A stretch of 64,000 bases of DNA, taken from assembly GCA_050012775.1 (NCBI GenBank), contig JBEKGN010000012.1:1-64000 (forward strand), given 5' to 3'. Each line of letters opens with the position of its first letter. Within the stretch, counting starts at the first letter, position 1. Below, in pieces: positions 1 to 9,318 of the stretch. This DNA comes from Roseiarcus sp050012775. GTDB taxonomy: Bacteria > Pseudomonadota > Alphaproteobacteria > Rhizobiales > Beijerinckiaceae. Below the pieces are notes generated by a model that saw only the letters and a program-made list of their open reading frames with translations, made no database searches and was not told where the DNA came from. The position numbers and the translations under genes were made by a program.

Positions 1-1
1 C

Positions 2-2299
2 GACGTCGTCGGCGTGCCGGCCGCGACGATCAAGGACATTCTCGATCGGGCCCGTCAGCTGCAGGACCAGCTCCTGGGATCGGGCGAAACGAGCCCGGAT
101 CTGCGCCGAAGCCAGGCCTCCGCGTTGAGGGAGACAGCCAATACGCTCTTGACGCTCGGCGAAACTCAGGACGCTCTGACAGCGGCGAAGCAGGCGGAAG
201 ACATTCTCCAGGCTCTGCTGGCGCGGCAACCGGACAGCAAGGACTTTCAACACGACCTATCGCTGTCGTACAATGGCGTTGGCGACGCGCAGAAGGCGCG
301 GGGCGATCTGCCCGCCGCGCTGACCTCCTATCAGGCGGGCCTCGCCATCGCCGACCGCCTGGCGAAGTCCGATCCCGGCAATGCCGGCTGGCAGAACGAT
401 CTGGCGACTTCGCACAGGAATGTCGGCGAAGCGCAGAAGGCGCAGGGCAATCTGTCGGCCGCGCTGACCTCCTATCAGACAAGCCTCGCCATCAGAGACC
501 GCCTGGCGAAAGCCGATCCCGGCAATTCCCTGTGGCAGCGCGATCTGTCGGTGTCATACAACTATGTCGGCATCGTGCAGGAGGCGCAGGGCGATCTGTC
601 GGCCGCGCTGACCTCCTATCAGGCGAGCCTCGCCATCAGGGACCGCCTGGCGAAGTCCGATCCCGGCAATTCCCTGTGGCAGCGCGATCTGGCGGTGTCA
701 TACGAGAGGATAGGCGAGGCGCAAGTGGCGCAGGGCGCCCTGTCGGCCGCCCTGACTTCCTATCAGGCGAAACTCGCCATCTTTGACCGCCTGGCGAAGT
801 CTGACGCCAGCAACGCCAGCTGGCGGAGCCTCCTGTCGAGTTCCTACATCAATGTCGGCGACGTGCAGAAGGCGCAGGGCAATCTGCCGGCCGCGCTGGC
901 CTCCTATCAGGCGAGCCTCGCCATCAGAGACCGGCTGACGAAATCCGATCCCGGCAATACCGCCTGGCAGTTCGAACTCGGGATCGGCGCCGAGCGCATC
1001 GGCGATGTTTTCATGGCGCAACACAACTTTGCCGAGGCGCTGAAGTCCTATCAGGCCAAGCAGGACGTCATCTCCCGCCTGGCGAAGTCCGATCCCGGCA
1101 ATGCCGACTGGCAGCGCGACCTGTCGGTGGCGTACAAGAGGGTCGGCGACGTGCAGATGGCGCAGGGCGACCTGCCGGCCGCGCTGGCCTCCTATCAGGC
1201 GAGCCAAAGCATCTTTGATCGCTTGGCGAAGTCCGATCCCGGCAATGGCGGCTGGCAGCGCGACCTGGCGATTTCGTACGGCAAGATCGGCGACGTGCAG
1301 AAGGCGCAGGGCGACCTGCCGGCCGCGCTGACCTCTTATCAGGCGGGCCAAGCCATCGGGGATCGCCTGGCGAAGTCCGATCCCGGCAATGCCTTCTGGC
1401 AGAGCGATCTGGCGGTTTCGTACGACAGGATCGGCGACGTGCAGGCGGCGCAGGGCGATTCGCCAGCCGCGCTGGCCTCCTATCAGGCCGCCCTCGCCAT
1501 TGCGGATCGCTTGGCGAAGTCCGATCCCGGCAATGCCGACGGGCAGCGCAACCTGTCGGTGTCGTACAACAAGGTCGGCGACGTGCAGATGGCGCAGGGC
1601 GATCTGCCGGCCGCGATGACTTCCTATCGGGCGGGCCTCGCCATCATGGATCGCCTGGCGAAGTCCGATCCCGGCAACGCCGGCTGGCAGCGCGACTTGG
1701 CGGCGTCGTACGAGAGGATAGGCGCGGCGCAGATGGCGCAGGGCGATCGGCCAGCCGCCCTGTCCTCGTATCAGGCGGACCTCGCCATCTTTGATCGCCT
1801 GGCGAAGTCCAATCCGAGCAATGCCGGCGGGCAGCGCGATCTGTCAGCGTCATACGAAAGAGTCGGCGACGCGCAGGCGGCGCAGGGCGATCTGCCGGCC
1901 GCTCTGACGTCCTATCAGGCGGAGCTCGCCATCTTTGATCGCCTGGCGAAGTCCAATCCCGGCAATGCGGGCCGGCAGCGCGATCTGTCGATTGCGTACA
2001 ACAAGGTCGGCGACGTGCAGGTCGCGCAGGGCGACCTGCCGGCGGCGCTGACCTCCTACCAGGCGGGCCTCGCCGCCATAGAAATCGCGGCGAAGTCCAA
2101 TCCCGGCAATGCGCGCTGGCAGCGCGACCTGATCGTTTCTTGCGTCAAAGTCTCGCAACTCGATCCATCCCAAGCCAAAGCAGTGCTTACGCGAGCGGCC
2201 GATGTCCTGAGCCAGATGAAATCGCAGGGGCAATTGGCGCCGAGCGATGCGTGGATGCCCGACGACATCGCCCGGCGGATCGCGGAACTGCCGAAGTAG
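2..2299 (+). CDS. TPR-repeat protein, 5' end outside window
   Basis: The frame is open from base 2, so the protein probably begins upstream; the first in-window start is a GTG at 14, which would give 761 residues. After about 65 residues of helical lead-in, nearly the whole protein consists of 48-residue units with the recurring core LAKSDPGNAGWQRDLAVSY...GDLPAALTSYQ. These are two-helix tetratricopeptide-type repeats that form a protein-binding superhelix. The last 50 residues diverge and contain no membrane segment. In alphaproteobacteria such arrays are often C-terminal to an effector domain (caspase-like, kinase or TIR); that part would lie to the left, so the function cannot be read here. 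The next gene starts 72 bases downstream. Confidence 0.8.
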   Translation, partial: DVVGVPAATIKDILDRARQLQDQLLGSGETSPDLRRSQASALRETANTLLTLGETQDALTAAKQAEDILQALLARQPDSKDFQHDLSLSYNGVGDAQKARGDLPAALTSYQAGLAIADRLAKSDPGNAGWQNDLATSHRNVGEAQKAQGNLSAALTSYQTSLAIRDRLAKADPGNSLWQRDLSVSYNYVGIVQEAQGDLSAALTSYQASLAIRDRLAKSDPGNSLWQRDLAVSYERIGEAQVAQGALSAALTSYQAKLAIFDRLAKSDASNASWRSLLSSSYINVGDVQKAQGNLPAALASYQASLAIRDRLTKSDPGNTAWQFELGIGAERIGDVFMAQHNFAEALKSYQAKQDVISRLAKSDPGNADWQRDLSVAYKRVGDVQMAQGDLPAALASYQASQSIFDRLAKSDPGNGGWQRDLAISYGKIGDVQKAQGDLPAALTSYQAGQAIGDRLAKSDPGNAFWQSDLAVSYDRIGDVQAAQGDSPAALASYQAALAIADRLAKSDPGNADGQRNLSVSYNKVGDVQMAQGDLPAAMTSYRAGLAIMDRLAKSDPGNAGWQRDLAASYERIGAAQMAQGDRPAALSSYQADLAIFDRLAKSNPSNAGGQRDLSASYERVGDAQAAQGDLPAALTSYQAELAIFDRLAKSNPGNAGRQRDLSIAYNKVGDVQVAQGDLPAALTSYQAGLAAIEIAAKSNPGNARWQRDLIVSCVKVSQLDPSQAKAVLTRAADVLSQMKSQGQLAPSDAWMPDDIARRIAELPK
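209..2080 (+). repeat. Thirteen tandem 144-bp units coding for TPRs
   Basis: A 144-base unit is repeated in phase with the reading frame. The word CTGGCGAAGTCCGATCCCGG recurs with variants at about 360, 504, 648, 936, 1080, 1224, 1368, 1512 and 1656. Units are very similar in DNA as well as protein, which suggests recent expansion or gene conversion. The first unit (209-352) and the partial one after 2080 are the most diverged. Confidence 0.85.
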
Positions 2300-2370
2300 C
2301 GGCCAGCCGCGGCGGGGCGGCGCCGCCCGCCCTTAACCCGAAATTATCGCGCCTTTGCCAAGCTGCGCGC

Positions 2371-3852
2371 ATGTCGATCGCGCTTCCGCTCGCCTCCGAT
2401 TCCTCGAACGCGGCGCGCGCCGCCCCGCGCCCGGCCGAGGCGGCGCCGCTGCTGCTCGCGCTCGCGGTGTTCGCGCTCGCCGCCTTTTCGCCGGCGGCGC
2501 TCAACGACGGCGACACCTGGTCGCATCTGGCGACCGGGGAATGGATTCTCCAGCACGGCGCGGTCCCGCGCGCCGACCCCTTCTCCTTCACCTTCGCCGG
2601 CGCGCCGTGGACGGCGCACGAATGGCTCTCGGAGGTCCTCTTCGCCCTCGCCTTCCGCGCCGCCGGATGGAGCGGCGTCGTGCTGCTGACCGGGGCGGCG
2701 GCAGGCGCCGCGACCTTCGTGATGGCCAACCGCGCGGCGCGCGATCTCACGGGAATCGCGCTTTTCGTCGTGGCGGCGCTCGGGGCCGGCCTCATCGCGC
2801 CAGGGCTGCTCGCGCGCCCGCACATCCTCGCCCTGCCCCTCCTCGCGCTGTGGGGCTCCGGCCTGCTGGCGGCGCGCGATCGCGCGCGCGCGCCTTCGCT
2901 TTGGCTGCTGCCGCTGATGGCGCTGTGGGCCAATCTGCACGGCGGCTTCGCCTTCGGCCTCGCGCTGATCGCGCCTTTGGCGCTCGACGCGTGGCTCGCG
3001 GCGCCGCGCGAGGGCCGCCTCGCCGTCGTCCGAGACTGGGGCCTGTTCGTATTCTTAAGCCTCGGCGCGGCGCTGCTGACGCCGTTCGGCGTCGCGGGGC
3101 TGCTGTTTCCGCTCAAGCTCGTCGGCGTCGCGCATCTCGCCGATATCGGCGAATGGCGACCTGAGAATTTCGCCCATCCCGGCCCGATGGAGATCGCCCT
3201 GCTGGCGCTGATCGCCTTGGCGCTGACGCGGCCCGTGGCCGTTCCCCTGGCGCGCGTGGCGCTCGTCGTCGCGCTGGTCCATATGTCGCTGCAGCACGCG
3301 CGCCACGAAACCCTGCTCGCGATCCTCGCGCCGATGCTGCTCGCCGAGCCGATCGCGCGCGCGCTCGGCGCGCCGGCGGCCGCGCCAACGCGTCTGACGC
3401 GGGCGCCGATGCTCGCGGCGGCGGCGATCGCGCTTCTCCTCACGGGCGCGCGCCTCGCCCTGCCGATCGCGCGCGCCGACGGAGCCACGGCGCCGATCGC
3501 GGCGCTGCGGGCGGTCCCCGCCGCGTTGCGCGCCGAGCCGGTCCTCAACGACTATGCTTTCGGCGGCTGCCTCATCTGGGCGAATGTCCGCCCGTTCATC
3601 GACGGCCGCGCCGACATGTACGGCGACGCCTTCCTCGACCTCTACGGCAAGATCATCGCCGGCGATGCGGACGCGCTCGAGCCGACGCTGAAGCGCTACG
3701 CCATCGCCTGGACGATCTTCGCGCCGAACCAGCGCGTCGTGGCGCTGATGGACCGCGAACCCGGCTGGCGGCGGCTGTACACGGACAAGTTCGCGGTGGT
3801 GCACGTGCGCGCGGACGCGGCGCCGGCGACGGAGGGGTTGCGAGGGGATTGA
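2371..3852 (+). CDS. Polytopic membrane protein of unknown function
   Basis: This is a 493-residue hydrophobic protein with about nine to ten membrane segments between residues 25 and 380. The ATG at 2371 is chosen because the upstream in-frame extension only reads through the end of the TPR gene. After the first membrane segment comes NDGDTWSHLATGEWILQHG followed by a DPFSFTFAG..W..HEWLSE motif. The C-terminal soluble part contains LNDYAFGGCLIW and RPFIDGRADMYG. This arrangement (acidic first periplasmic loop, many membrane helices, small C-terminal domain) recalls GT-C-type glycosyltransferases acting on lipid-linked sugars, but no catalytic assignment is possible from sequence alone. The DNA is strongly GC-rich. 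Confidence 0.7.
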   Translation: MSIALPLASDSSNAARAAPRPAEAAPLLLALAVFALAAFSPAALNDGDTWSHLATGEWILQHGAVPRADPFSFTFAGAPWTAHEWLSEVLFALAFRAAGWSGVVLLTGAAAGAATFVMANRAARDLTGIALFVVAALGAGLIAPGLLARPHILALPLLALWGSGLLAARDRARAPSLWLLPLMALWANLHGGFAFGLALIAPLALDAWLAAPREGRLAVVRDWGLFVFLSLGAALLTPFGVAGLLFPLKLVGVAHLADIGEWRPENFAHPGPMEIALLALIALALTRPVAVPLARVALVVALVHMSLQHARHETLLAILAPMLLAEPIARALGAPAAAPTRLTRAPMLAAAAIALLLTGARLALPIARADGATAPIAALRAVPAALRAEPVLNDYAFGGCLIWANVRPFIDGRADMYGDAFLDLYGKIIAGDADALEPTLKRYAIAWTIFAPNQRVVALMDREPGWRRLYTDKFAVVHVRADAAPATEGLRGD

Positions 3853-4320
3853 TAGGGTTTGCCTTTGAACGGCGCGCGCAGCCCAGGGGTGGGAAAGGGA
3901 ATGCGCTCGAGAAAACGCGGTTTCTCCTTTGGCGGACTTCGGGCCCTGCAAGCTTTTCCAAACACAAGCCAAACATTTCCAAATCCGGGGCCCTTTTCTC
4001 CAAATATTTCCAAAGATTCCTTTGGGCGTTTTGTGGGAAATCAGAGGCTTGCAGGGAGAAAAAGGAAATTTTCGCCTCGCTCCAAATTTTTGCGCCGCTC
4101 CGCCTGCGAAAGCCCCGCCGGCGCCGCCGGCAAGGCGGATATGGCGGGGAGCGATATGAATTAGCCTAGCATGTTTTTCGTTTTTCAGAAAGGCAAAATC
4201 GCGATTGGACTGCGCCCCATCGGTGCGACACGGCCAATTCCATGCTTGGCGGCCGCCGCGGCCGACCCACCGCGCCAAACCGGGTGAGATAAAAGGGAAG
4301 TGAGCGCCTGTCACCGTGTG
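3853..4320. other. Gene-free segment with AT-rich TTTCCAA words
   Basis: No gene is supportable here. Between about 3920 and 4100 the base composition drops sharply, and the word TTTCCAA occurs at 3955, 3976 and 4007 with related forms (CTCCAAA, CCTTTGGG) around them. The same word family, on the other strand, makes up a cluster at 26160-26264. The right side borders the IS110-type remnant. Confidence 0.6.
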
Positions 4321-4524
4321 CCAATGGTGCGCCGAACTGCACGCTTCAATTCCCACCAGGCAGGGCGGCGGCGAGGCGAAGAATTTCAGCGGCCCGCCGC
4401 GCCGAACCGAACGCGCGACGATCGCCGCGCCCTTCGCGTCGACGCCATGAGCCTGAAAGACACTCTTGGCGATGTCGAGCCCGACGATCGTGACAGACGG
4501 CCGATTCTTGCTAGACTTGCCCAT
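4321..4524 (-). pseudogene. IS110-family transposase, N-terminal remnant
   Basis: About 68 codons match the start of IS110/IS116/IS902-type transposases. They read MGKSSKNRPS, then TIVGLDIAKSVFQAHGVDA (first catalytic Asp of the DEDD fold) and CLVGIEACSSAHHW (the Glu). After HHW, at about base 4321, the family resemblance stops and the frame reads into unrelated sequence. The remaining roughly 270 residues of a full transposase are therefore missing. No convincing terminal repeats are seen; IS110 elements usually lack them. Confidence 0.8.
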
Positions 4525-4666
4525 GGACGGCTTCTCGAGGCGATTGCGGAGCCATCGTCCGGCCTCTGATGGGTTCGTGACAACGACCGTCATGGCGCAT
4601 CGATGCCGCTCGGGGCGCCGTTCCCCCGATCACCGTACTCCCCGTAATCGCGATGGATTTACTGGG

Positions 4667-6076
4667 ATGAATGCAATGGGCGCGCCACAATCTCTCTCCT
4701 CTGATTTGCGCGAAGCCGGGCTGCCGGCTCACGCCGTCGACGAATGGCTCGCCGCCGAGCCGCGAGCCTGCGGCGAATTCGGCGAGGATCGCCGGCTTTA
4801 CGCGGCGTTCTGGGCTCTCGCCGACGCGCTGATCGCAAGGCAGCCGAAAAAGCCTCGGCGCAATGCGGCGGGGGCCAAAGCCGCCGCCGCGATTCGCGAG
4901 CGCGCGCGCCGTTCGCGCGAGCGCTTCCTCGACGCCCATGTCGAAAAAGTCTACGCTGCGCTGACGCACGACTTCTCGCGCTTCATCCGCGTAGAGGAGA
5001 TCGTCCACGCGGCGGCGGAAGCCTTTCCCGGCCTGACGCCGGCGCGCGCCCGGATCGAGGCCGAGGCCGAGACGATCCAGCGCGACAAGGACGGGCTCGA
5101 GATCGATCAAGGTCTCTTTCTCTCGCATATTCTCGGCCATGAGCGGGCGGGCCTTCATCTCTGCCACGCCATGCTGCTGCCGCGGCCCGAAAGCCGTGAC
5201 GCGCTCGCCCGCTTCGCTACGGATGGCGTCCTTGATCTCGGGCCGGCGCAGCTCGAGCGCAAAGGGAAGGCCGTCCATCTCATCGCGGCAAATCCGGCCT
5301 ATCTCAACGCCGAAGATCAGACGACCATCGCCGCGATGGAGACCGCCGTCGATGTCGCGATCCTCGATCCGGCGAGCGATGTAGCGGTGATGCGCGGCGG
5401 AAAGGTCGATCACGCCAAATACGCCGGCCAGCGCGTCTTCGGCGCGGGGATCAATCTCACCCACCTCTATCGCGGCAGGATCCCCTACGTTTGGTTCATC
5501 CAGCGCGATCTCGGTTTCGTGCATAAATTTCTGCGCGGCGTCGCTCGGCCCGATGCGCTCCCCGACGACGTTCGCGGCTTCGGCGCCGAAAAGCCGTGGA
5601 TCGCGGCGGTCGAGAATTTCGCCATCGGCGGCCATTGCCAGATCTTGCTGACGATGGATTACGTCATCGCCGCGAGCAACGCCTATCTGACGCTGCCGGC
5701 GCGCAAGGAGGGGATCATTCCAGGCGCCGCCAACCTGCGCCTGCCGCGGTTCGTCGGCGATCGTCTGGCCCGCCAACTCGTCCAATATGAACGCCGGCTC
5801 GCCTGCGACAGTTCGGAGGGACGGCTGATCTGCGATGAGATCGTCCCGCCGGCGGAGATGGACGGCGCCGTCGAGCGGGTCGCCGCCGGGCTGACGACCT
5901 CCGGCGCCGTCGGGGCGATCGGCAATCGCCGCGCCTTCCGCATCGGCGAGGAGCCGATCGATCTTTTCCGCCGCTACATGGCGGTTTACGCGCGCGAACA
6001 GGCTTTTTGTCATTTCAGCCCGGCGCTGATCGAAAATCTCGAACGCTATTGGGACGCGCAGAACAGGAAAGGCTGA
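4667..6076 (+). CDS. DpgC-like enoyl-CoA hydratase/isomerase-fold dioxygenase
   Basis: This 469-residue crotonase-superfamily protein resembles DpgC, the cofactor-free (3,5-dihydroxyphenyl)acetyl-CoA 1,2-dioxygenase of glycopeptide-antibiotic biosynthesis. An N-terminal helical domain (residues 1-180) precedes the crotonase core. The core shows the oxyanion-hole segment FAIGGHCQILLTMDYVIA and the DpgC-typical stretch ARKEGIIPGAANLRLPRFVG, in which ordinary enoyl-CoA hydratases differ. Start: the ATG at 4667, with a second Met three codons later; the longer open frame upstream runs antisense through the IS110 remnant. The partners needed for dihydroxyphenylglycine synthesis (DpgA, B, D) are absent from the window. 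The substrate is therefore unknown; an aryl-acetyl-CoA is the best guess. Confidence 0.75.
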   Translation: MNAMGAPQSLSSDLREAGLPAHAVDEWLAAEPRACGEFGEDRRLYAAFWALADALIARQPKKPRRNAAGAKAAAAIRERARRSRERFLDAHVEKVYAALTHDFSRFIRVEEIVHAAAEAFPGLTPARARIEAEAETIQRDKDGLEIDQGLFLSHILGHERAGLHLCHAMLLPRPESRDALARFATDGVLDLGPAQLERKGKAVHLIAANPAYLNAEDQTTIAAMETAVDVAILDPASDVAVMRGGKVDHAKYAGQRVFGAGINLTHLYRGRIPYVWFIQRDLGFVHKFLRGVARPDALPDDVRGFGAEKPWIAAVENFAIGGHCQILLTMDYVIAASNAYLTLPARKEGIIPGAANLRLPRFVGDRLARQLVQYERRLACDSSEGRLICDEIVPPAEMDGAVERVAAGLTTSGAVGAIGNRRAFRIGEEPIDLFRRYMAVYAREQAFCHFSPALIENLERYWDAQNRKG

Positions 6077-6211
6077 TCGCCGAGCCGCATTGCATCGGGG
6101 GCTTTACGGTGGCTGGCGCTCATTTCCCTTTTTGAGGCGCGACACGTGATAATTTATGCGGCGTAACCCACCACGCTCCCGCTGACGCGAAAGCAACGCG
6201 CCTTACGGCGC

Positions 6212-6290
6212 GACCCCTCATCCGGCCTTCGCTTGCGCGAAGGCCACCTCTCAGCGAACCGAAGGTTCGCCTGACACCCGCAAGGGGGGA
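6212..6290. repeat. Intergenic palindromic element (two hairpins)
   Basis: It contains GGCCTTCG-N6-CGAAGGCC (6224-6245) and CGAACC-GAA-GGTTCG (6255-6269), next to the CCCTCATCCGGCC and CGCAAGGGGG words. Related elements occur at 20758, 22233 and 32475, usually near stop codons. It lies between the 3' ends of two convergent genes and could also act as a terminator. Confidence 0.6.
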
Positions 6291-6302
6291 AGGGGACGCG
6301 CC

Positions 6303-6623
6303 TCACGAACCTAGCGGCGGCTCCTGATCGGCGGCCAGCTTGCGCAGCAGTTCCCAGGTGTAGATTCCGGTGTCGTGCCCGTCGCTGAAGGCGAAGCGCG
6401 CGGCGTAATTGCCGATCTGTTCGACGCCGACGATCGCCACCCCGCCCGCGGGCGCGGGCGCGCGGCGTTTGTCCGCGCTCGGGCTCGCCGCGCGCAGGCG
6501 CTCGGCCGGGATGCTCGCCGCGAAGCCGTCGGCGAAGGCGATACGCAACGCGCGGCCGCCCTCGCGCACGCGCAGTTCGCTCGGCCACGGGTCCAGCGCG
6601 CCCCTTTTCCCTTCCTCGCCCAT
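6303..6623 (-). CDS. DUF971 (GBBH-like N-terminal domain) protein
   Basis: This roughly 106-residue protein has the DUF971 pattern: W-P-x-E-L-R near the N-terminus, then LRIAFADGF..SIPAERLRA, and VGVEQIGNYAARFAFSDGHDTGIYTWE at the end. In gamma-butyrobetaine hydroxylase this fold is the N-terminal zinc-binding domain; the stand-alone form often lies beside mrp, as here, and is suspected to help Fe-S work. Start: the ATG at 6623, 14 bases after the mrp stop; an in-frame ATG at 6641 would overlap mrp. No zinc-binding cysteines are seen, so metal binding is doubtful. Confidence 0.8.
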   Translation of the reverse strand: MGEEGKRGALDPWPSELRVREGGRALRIAFADGFAASIPAERLRAASPSADKRRAPAPAGGVAIVGVEQIGNYAARFAFSDGHDTGIYTWELLRKLAADQEPPLGS

Positions 6624-6637
6624 CGCGTCCCCTTCGC

Positions 6638-7753
<1,116 letters not shown>

Positions 7754-7951
7754 GGCGTTCATTTCCTCTAGGTTTCCCCCAATGGAGGCCGAGCGGACCG
7801 GCGGTTCTCTTGCCCTCGCCCGACTTGAACCAATTCTAATATTCACGCAAGCCGACGATGGCTCTCTCGCCCCTCGAGTCGAGAAATGTCGACGGATGAC
7901 GCATCGCGGCTTCGCGCCTCACGCGGCCTTTGGCTCGGCGCGGCGATCCGA

Positions 7952-8956
7952 TCACGCGACCGCCGCCAGAGGCCCGCGGTCGCGCCCGCGCCAAAGCGTC
8001 TGCGCTCGCGTCTGCGCGCGCTCGGGATCGCTCTCGACGCCCATCGCCCAGAGGGCGAGCGCCATCGTGCCGACGACCGCCGCCTCGCCATATTCGTCGG
8101 CCTGCGCGCCGCGCCAGACGGCTTCCAGCCTGTCGAGGTTCATCGCCTCGTCGGGCGCCTGCCGCGGTTCGAACATCGCCGGCCAGCGCGCCGCCTCGCA
8201 GACGCCGTCGACGATCAACAGGGTCTCGCACGGTTTGTTCGGCCGGCGCTCGTTCTCGCCGCCGTCGCCGCGAAACACCAGGGTCCGCTTTTCTCGAAGC
8301 GCGATCGCGGCGTCACGGTGGATCGCGACATAGCCGGGATGAAAGACCGCCTGCAGCGAGGTCGGCGCGCCGAACGGATTGAGCCCGCGCGCCAGCGTGT
8401 GAACGGGCGAGCGCAACCCGAGGATCGGCTTCAACTCCATCATGTCAGCGAGCTTCGGGCTGATGCGCGCGAGCGGCATATAAGCGAAGCGATAGCGCCT
8501 GAGATGGCCCGCCGCTTCCTCGAAATCGCCGGCGACGGGAAAGCCGAGGCGCTGCAGCGTCTCGCCCGCCCAGACGCGGCCCGCGGTATGGCCGTCCAGG
8601 CCGTGCATGAACACGCTCCAGCCGCTGCGCGCGAGAGCCACGGCGGCGAGCAGGAACCACGGCAACTGCCGCTTCTTGCCGGCATAGGACGGCCAATCGA
8701 GATCGACGCGCGGCGCGTCGGCCGGCACATGGAAAGAAGCGCGCGCGGCGCGCGTGAAGCCGGCGATCTCCTGGCCCGTCTCTTCCTTCACGCGCAACAG
8801 CATCAGGAACGCCCCGATCTGCTCCGGCCGGGTCTCGCCCGCCAGGATCATGCGCATCGCCTGTTCCGATTCCTCGATCGTCAGGGAGCGCGTCAAGGTC
8901 TTGCCGCGTCCGAGAATATTGACGAAGCGAGCGAAGGGATGCGGAGCCGCTAGCAT
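7952..8956 (-). CDS. Glycosyltransferase family 3 (TrpD/YbiB-like) protein
   Basis: This 334-residue relative of anthranilate phosphoribosyltransferase shows an N-terminal helical domain (FVNILGRGKTLTRSLTIEE; ILAGETRPEQIGAFLMLLRVK). The alpha/beta domain follows with WPSYAGKKRQLPW, HGLDGHTAGRVWAG and LGLRSPVHTLARGLNPFGA. The canonical TrpD phosphoribosyl-pyrophosphate loop GTGGD is absent, as in the YbiB/TrpD2 group, which binds nucleic acid rather than making tryptophan. Start: the ATG at 8956, with GAGGA nine bases upstream; longer in-frame extensions have no supporting motif. It is divergent from the BMP transporter cluster. Confidence 0.75.
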   Translation of the reverse strand: MLAAPHPFARFVNILGRGKTLTRSLTIEESEQAMRMILAGETRPEQIGAFLMLLRVKEETGQEIAGFTRAARASFHVPADAPRVDLDWPSYAGKKRQLPWFLLAAVALARSGWSVFMHGLDGHTAGRVWAGETLQRLGFPVAGDFEEAAGHLRRYRFAYMPLARISPKLADMMELKPILGLRSPVHTLARGLNPFGAPTSLQAVFHPGYVAIHRDAAIALREKRTLVFRGDGGENERRPNKPCETLLIVDGVCEAARWPAMFEPRQAPDEAMNLDRLEAVWRGAQADEYGEAAVVGTMALALWAMGVESDPERAQTRAQTLWRGRDRGPLAAVA

Positions 8957-9318
8957 GACGAGAAATCCTCGGGTCGCCCTTGTCGGCAGGGGCGAGGCTG
9001 GCCGGGCCGGCGAGTCGAAGGCCGCTTCGGCCAGATAAGTCTGGCACAGCCCGCCGACAAGGAATAGCGCCGCCGCGCCGCGCAAGGCGGGCTCGGCGCC
9101 TCCTTTTCGCCCGCCCTCGAGCCCCGCGCGGCGTCCGCCTAAAGATTGAGCAATCCGCCGGTCTCCTGAGCACCGCGCCGTTGGAAAGCGCATCGCGTCG
9201 ATCCAATCTCGCGCAATGGCGGCGATTTGTCGCAGCGACGCGGCTGGCATGCCTATTGCTGCGGACCGCCGCCAGATCGCTAGCGCCAGCGGGCGCAGCC
9301 TGTGAGGGGAGTTCCGCC
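8957..9318. other. Divergent intergenic region
   Basis: This 362-base spacer lies between the TrpD-like gene (minus) and the BMP transporter gene (plus). No gene is supportable in it. It holds the sigma-54-type promoter described separately and a GAGGGGAG ribosome-binding site just before 9319. Confidence 0.6.
9245..9260 (+). promoter_or_regulatory. Sigma-54 (RpoN) type -24/-12 promoter
   Basis: TGGCATG-CCTA-TTGCT matches the RpoN consensus TGGCACG-N4-TTGCW with one mismatch and exactly ten bases between the GG and GC pairs. It lies about 60 bases before the ATG of the BMP binding-protein gene. Nitrogen-source genes are often RpoN/NtrC controlled, which fits the downstream enzymes. No clear NtrC palindrome was found upstream by eye. 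Confidence 0.6.

Noticed and set aside
3055..4593. Long open minus-strand frame overlapping the membrane protein and the IS110 relic
   Set aside because: Only residues 24-91 are transposase-like; the rest is antisense to a membrane gene in very GC-rich DNA, where such frames arise freely.
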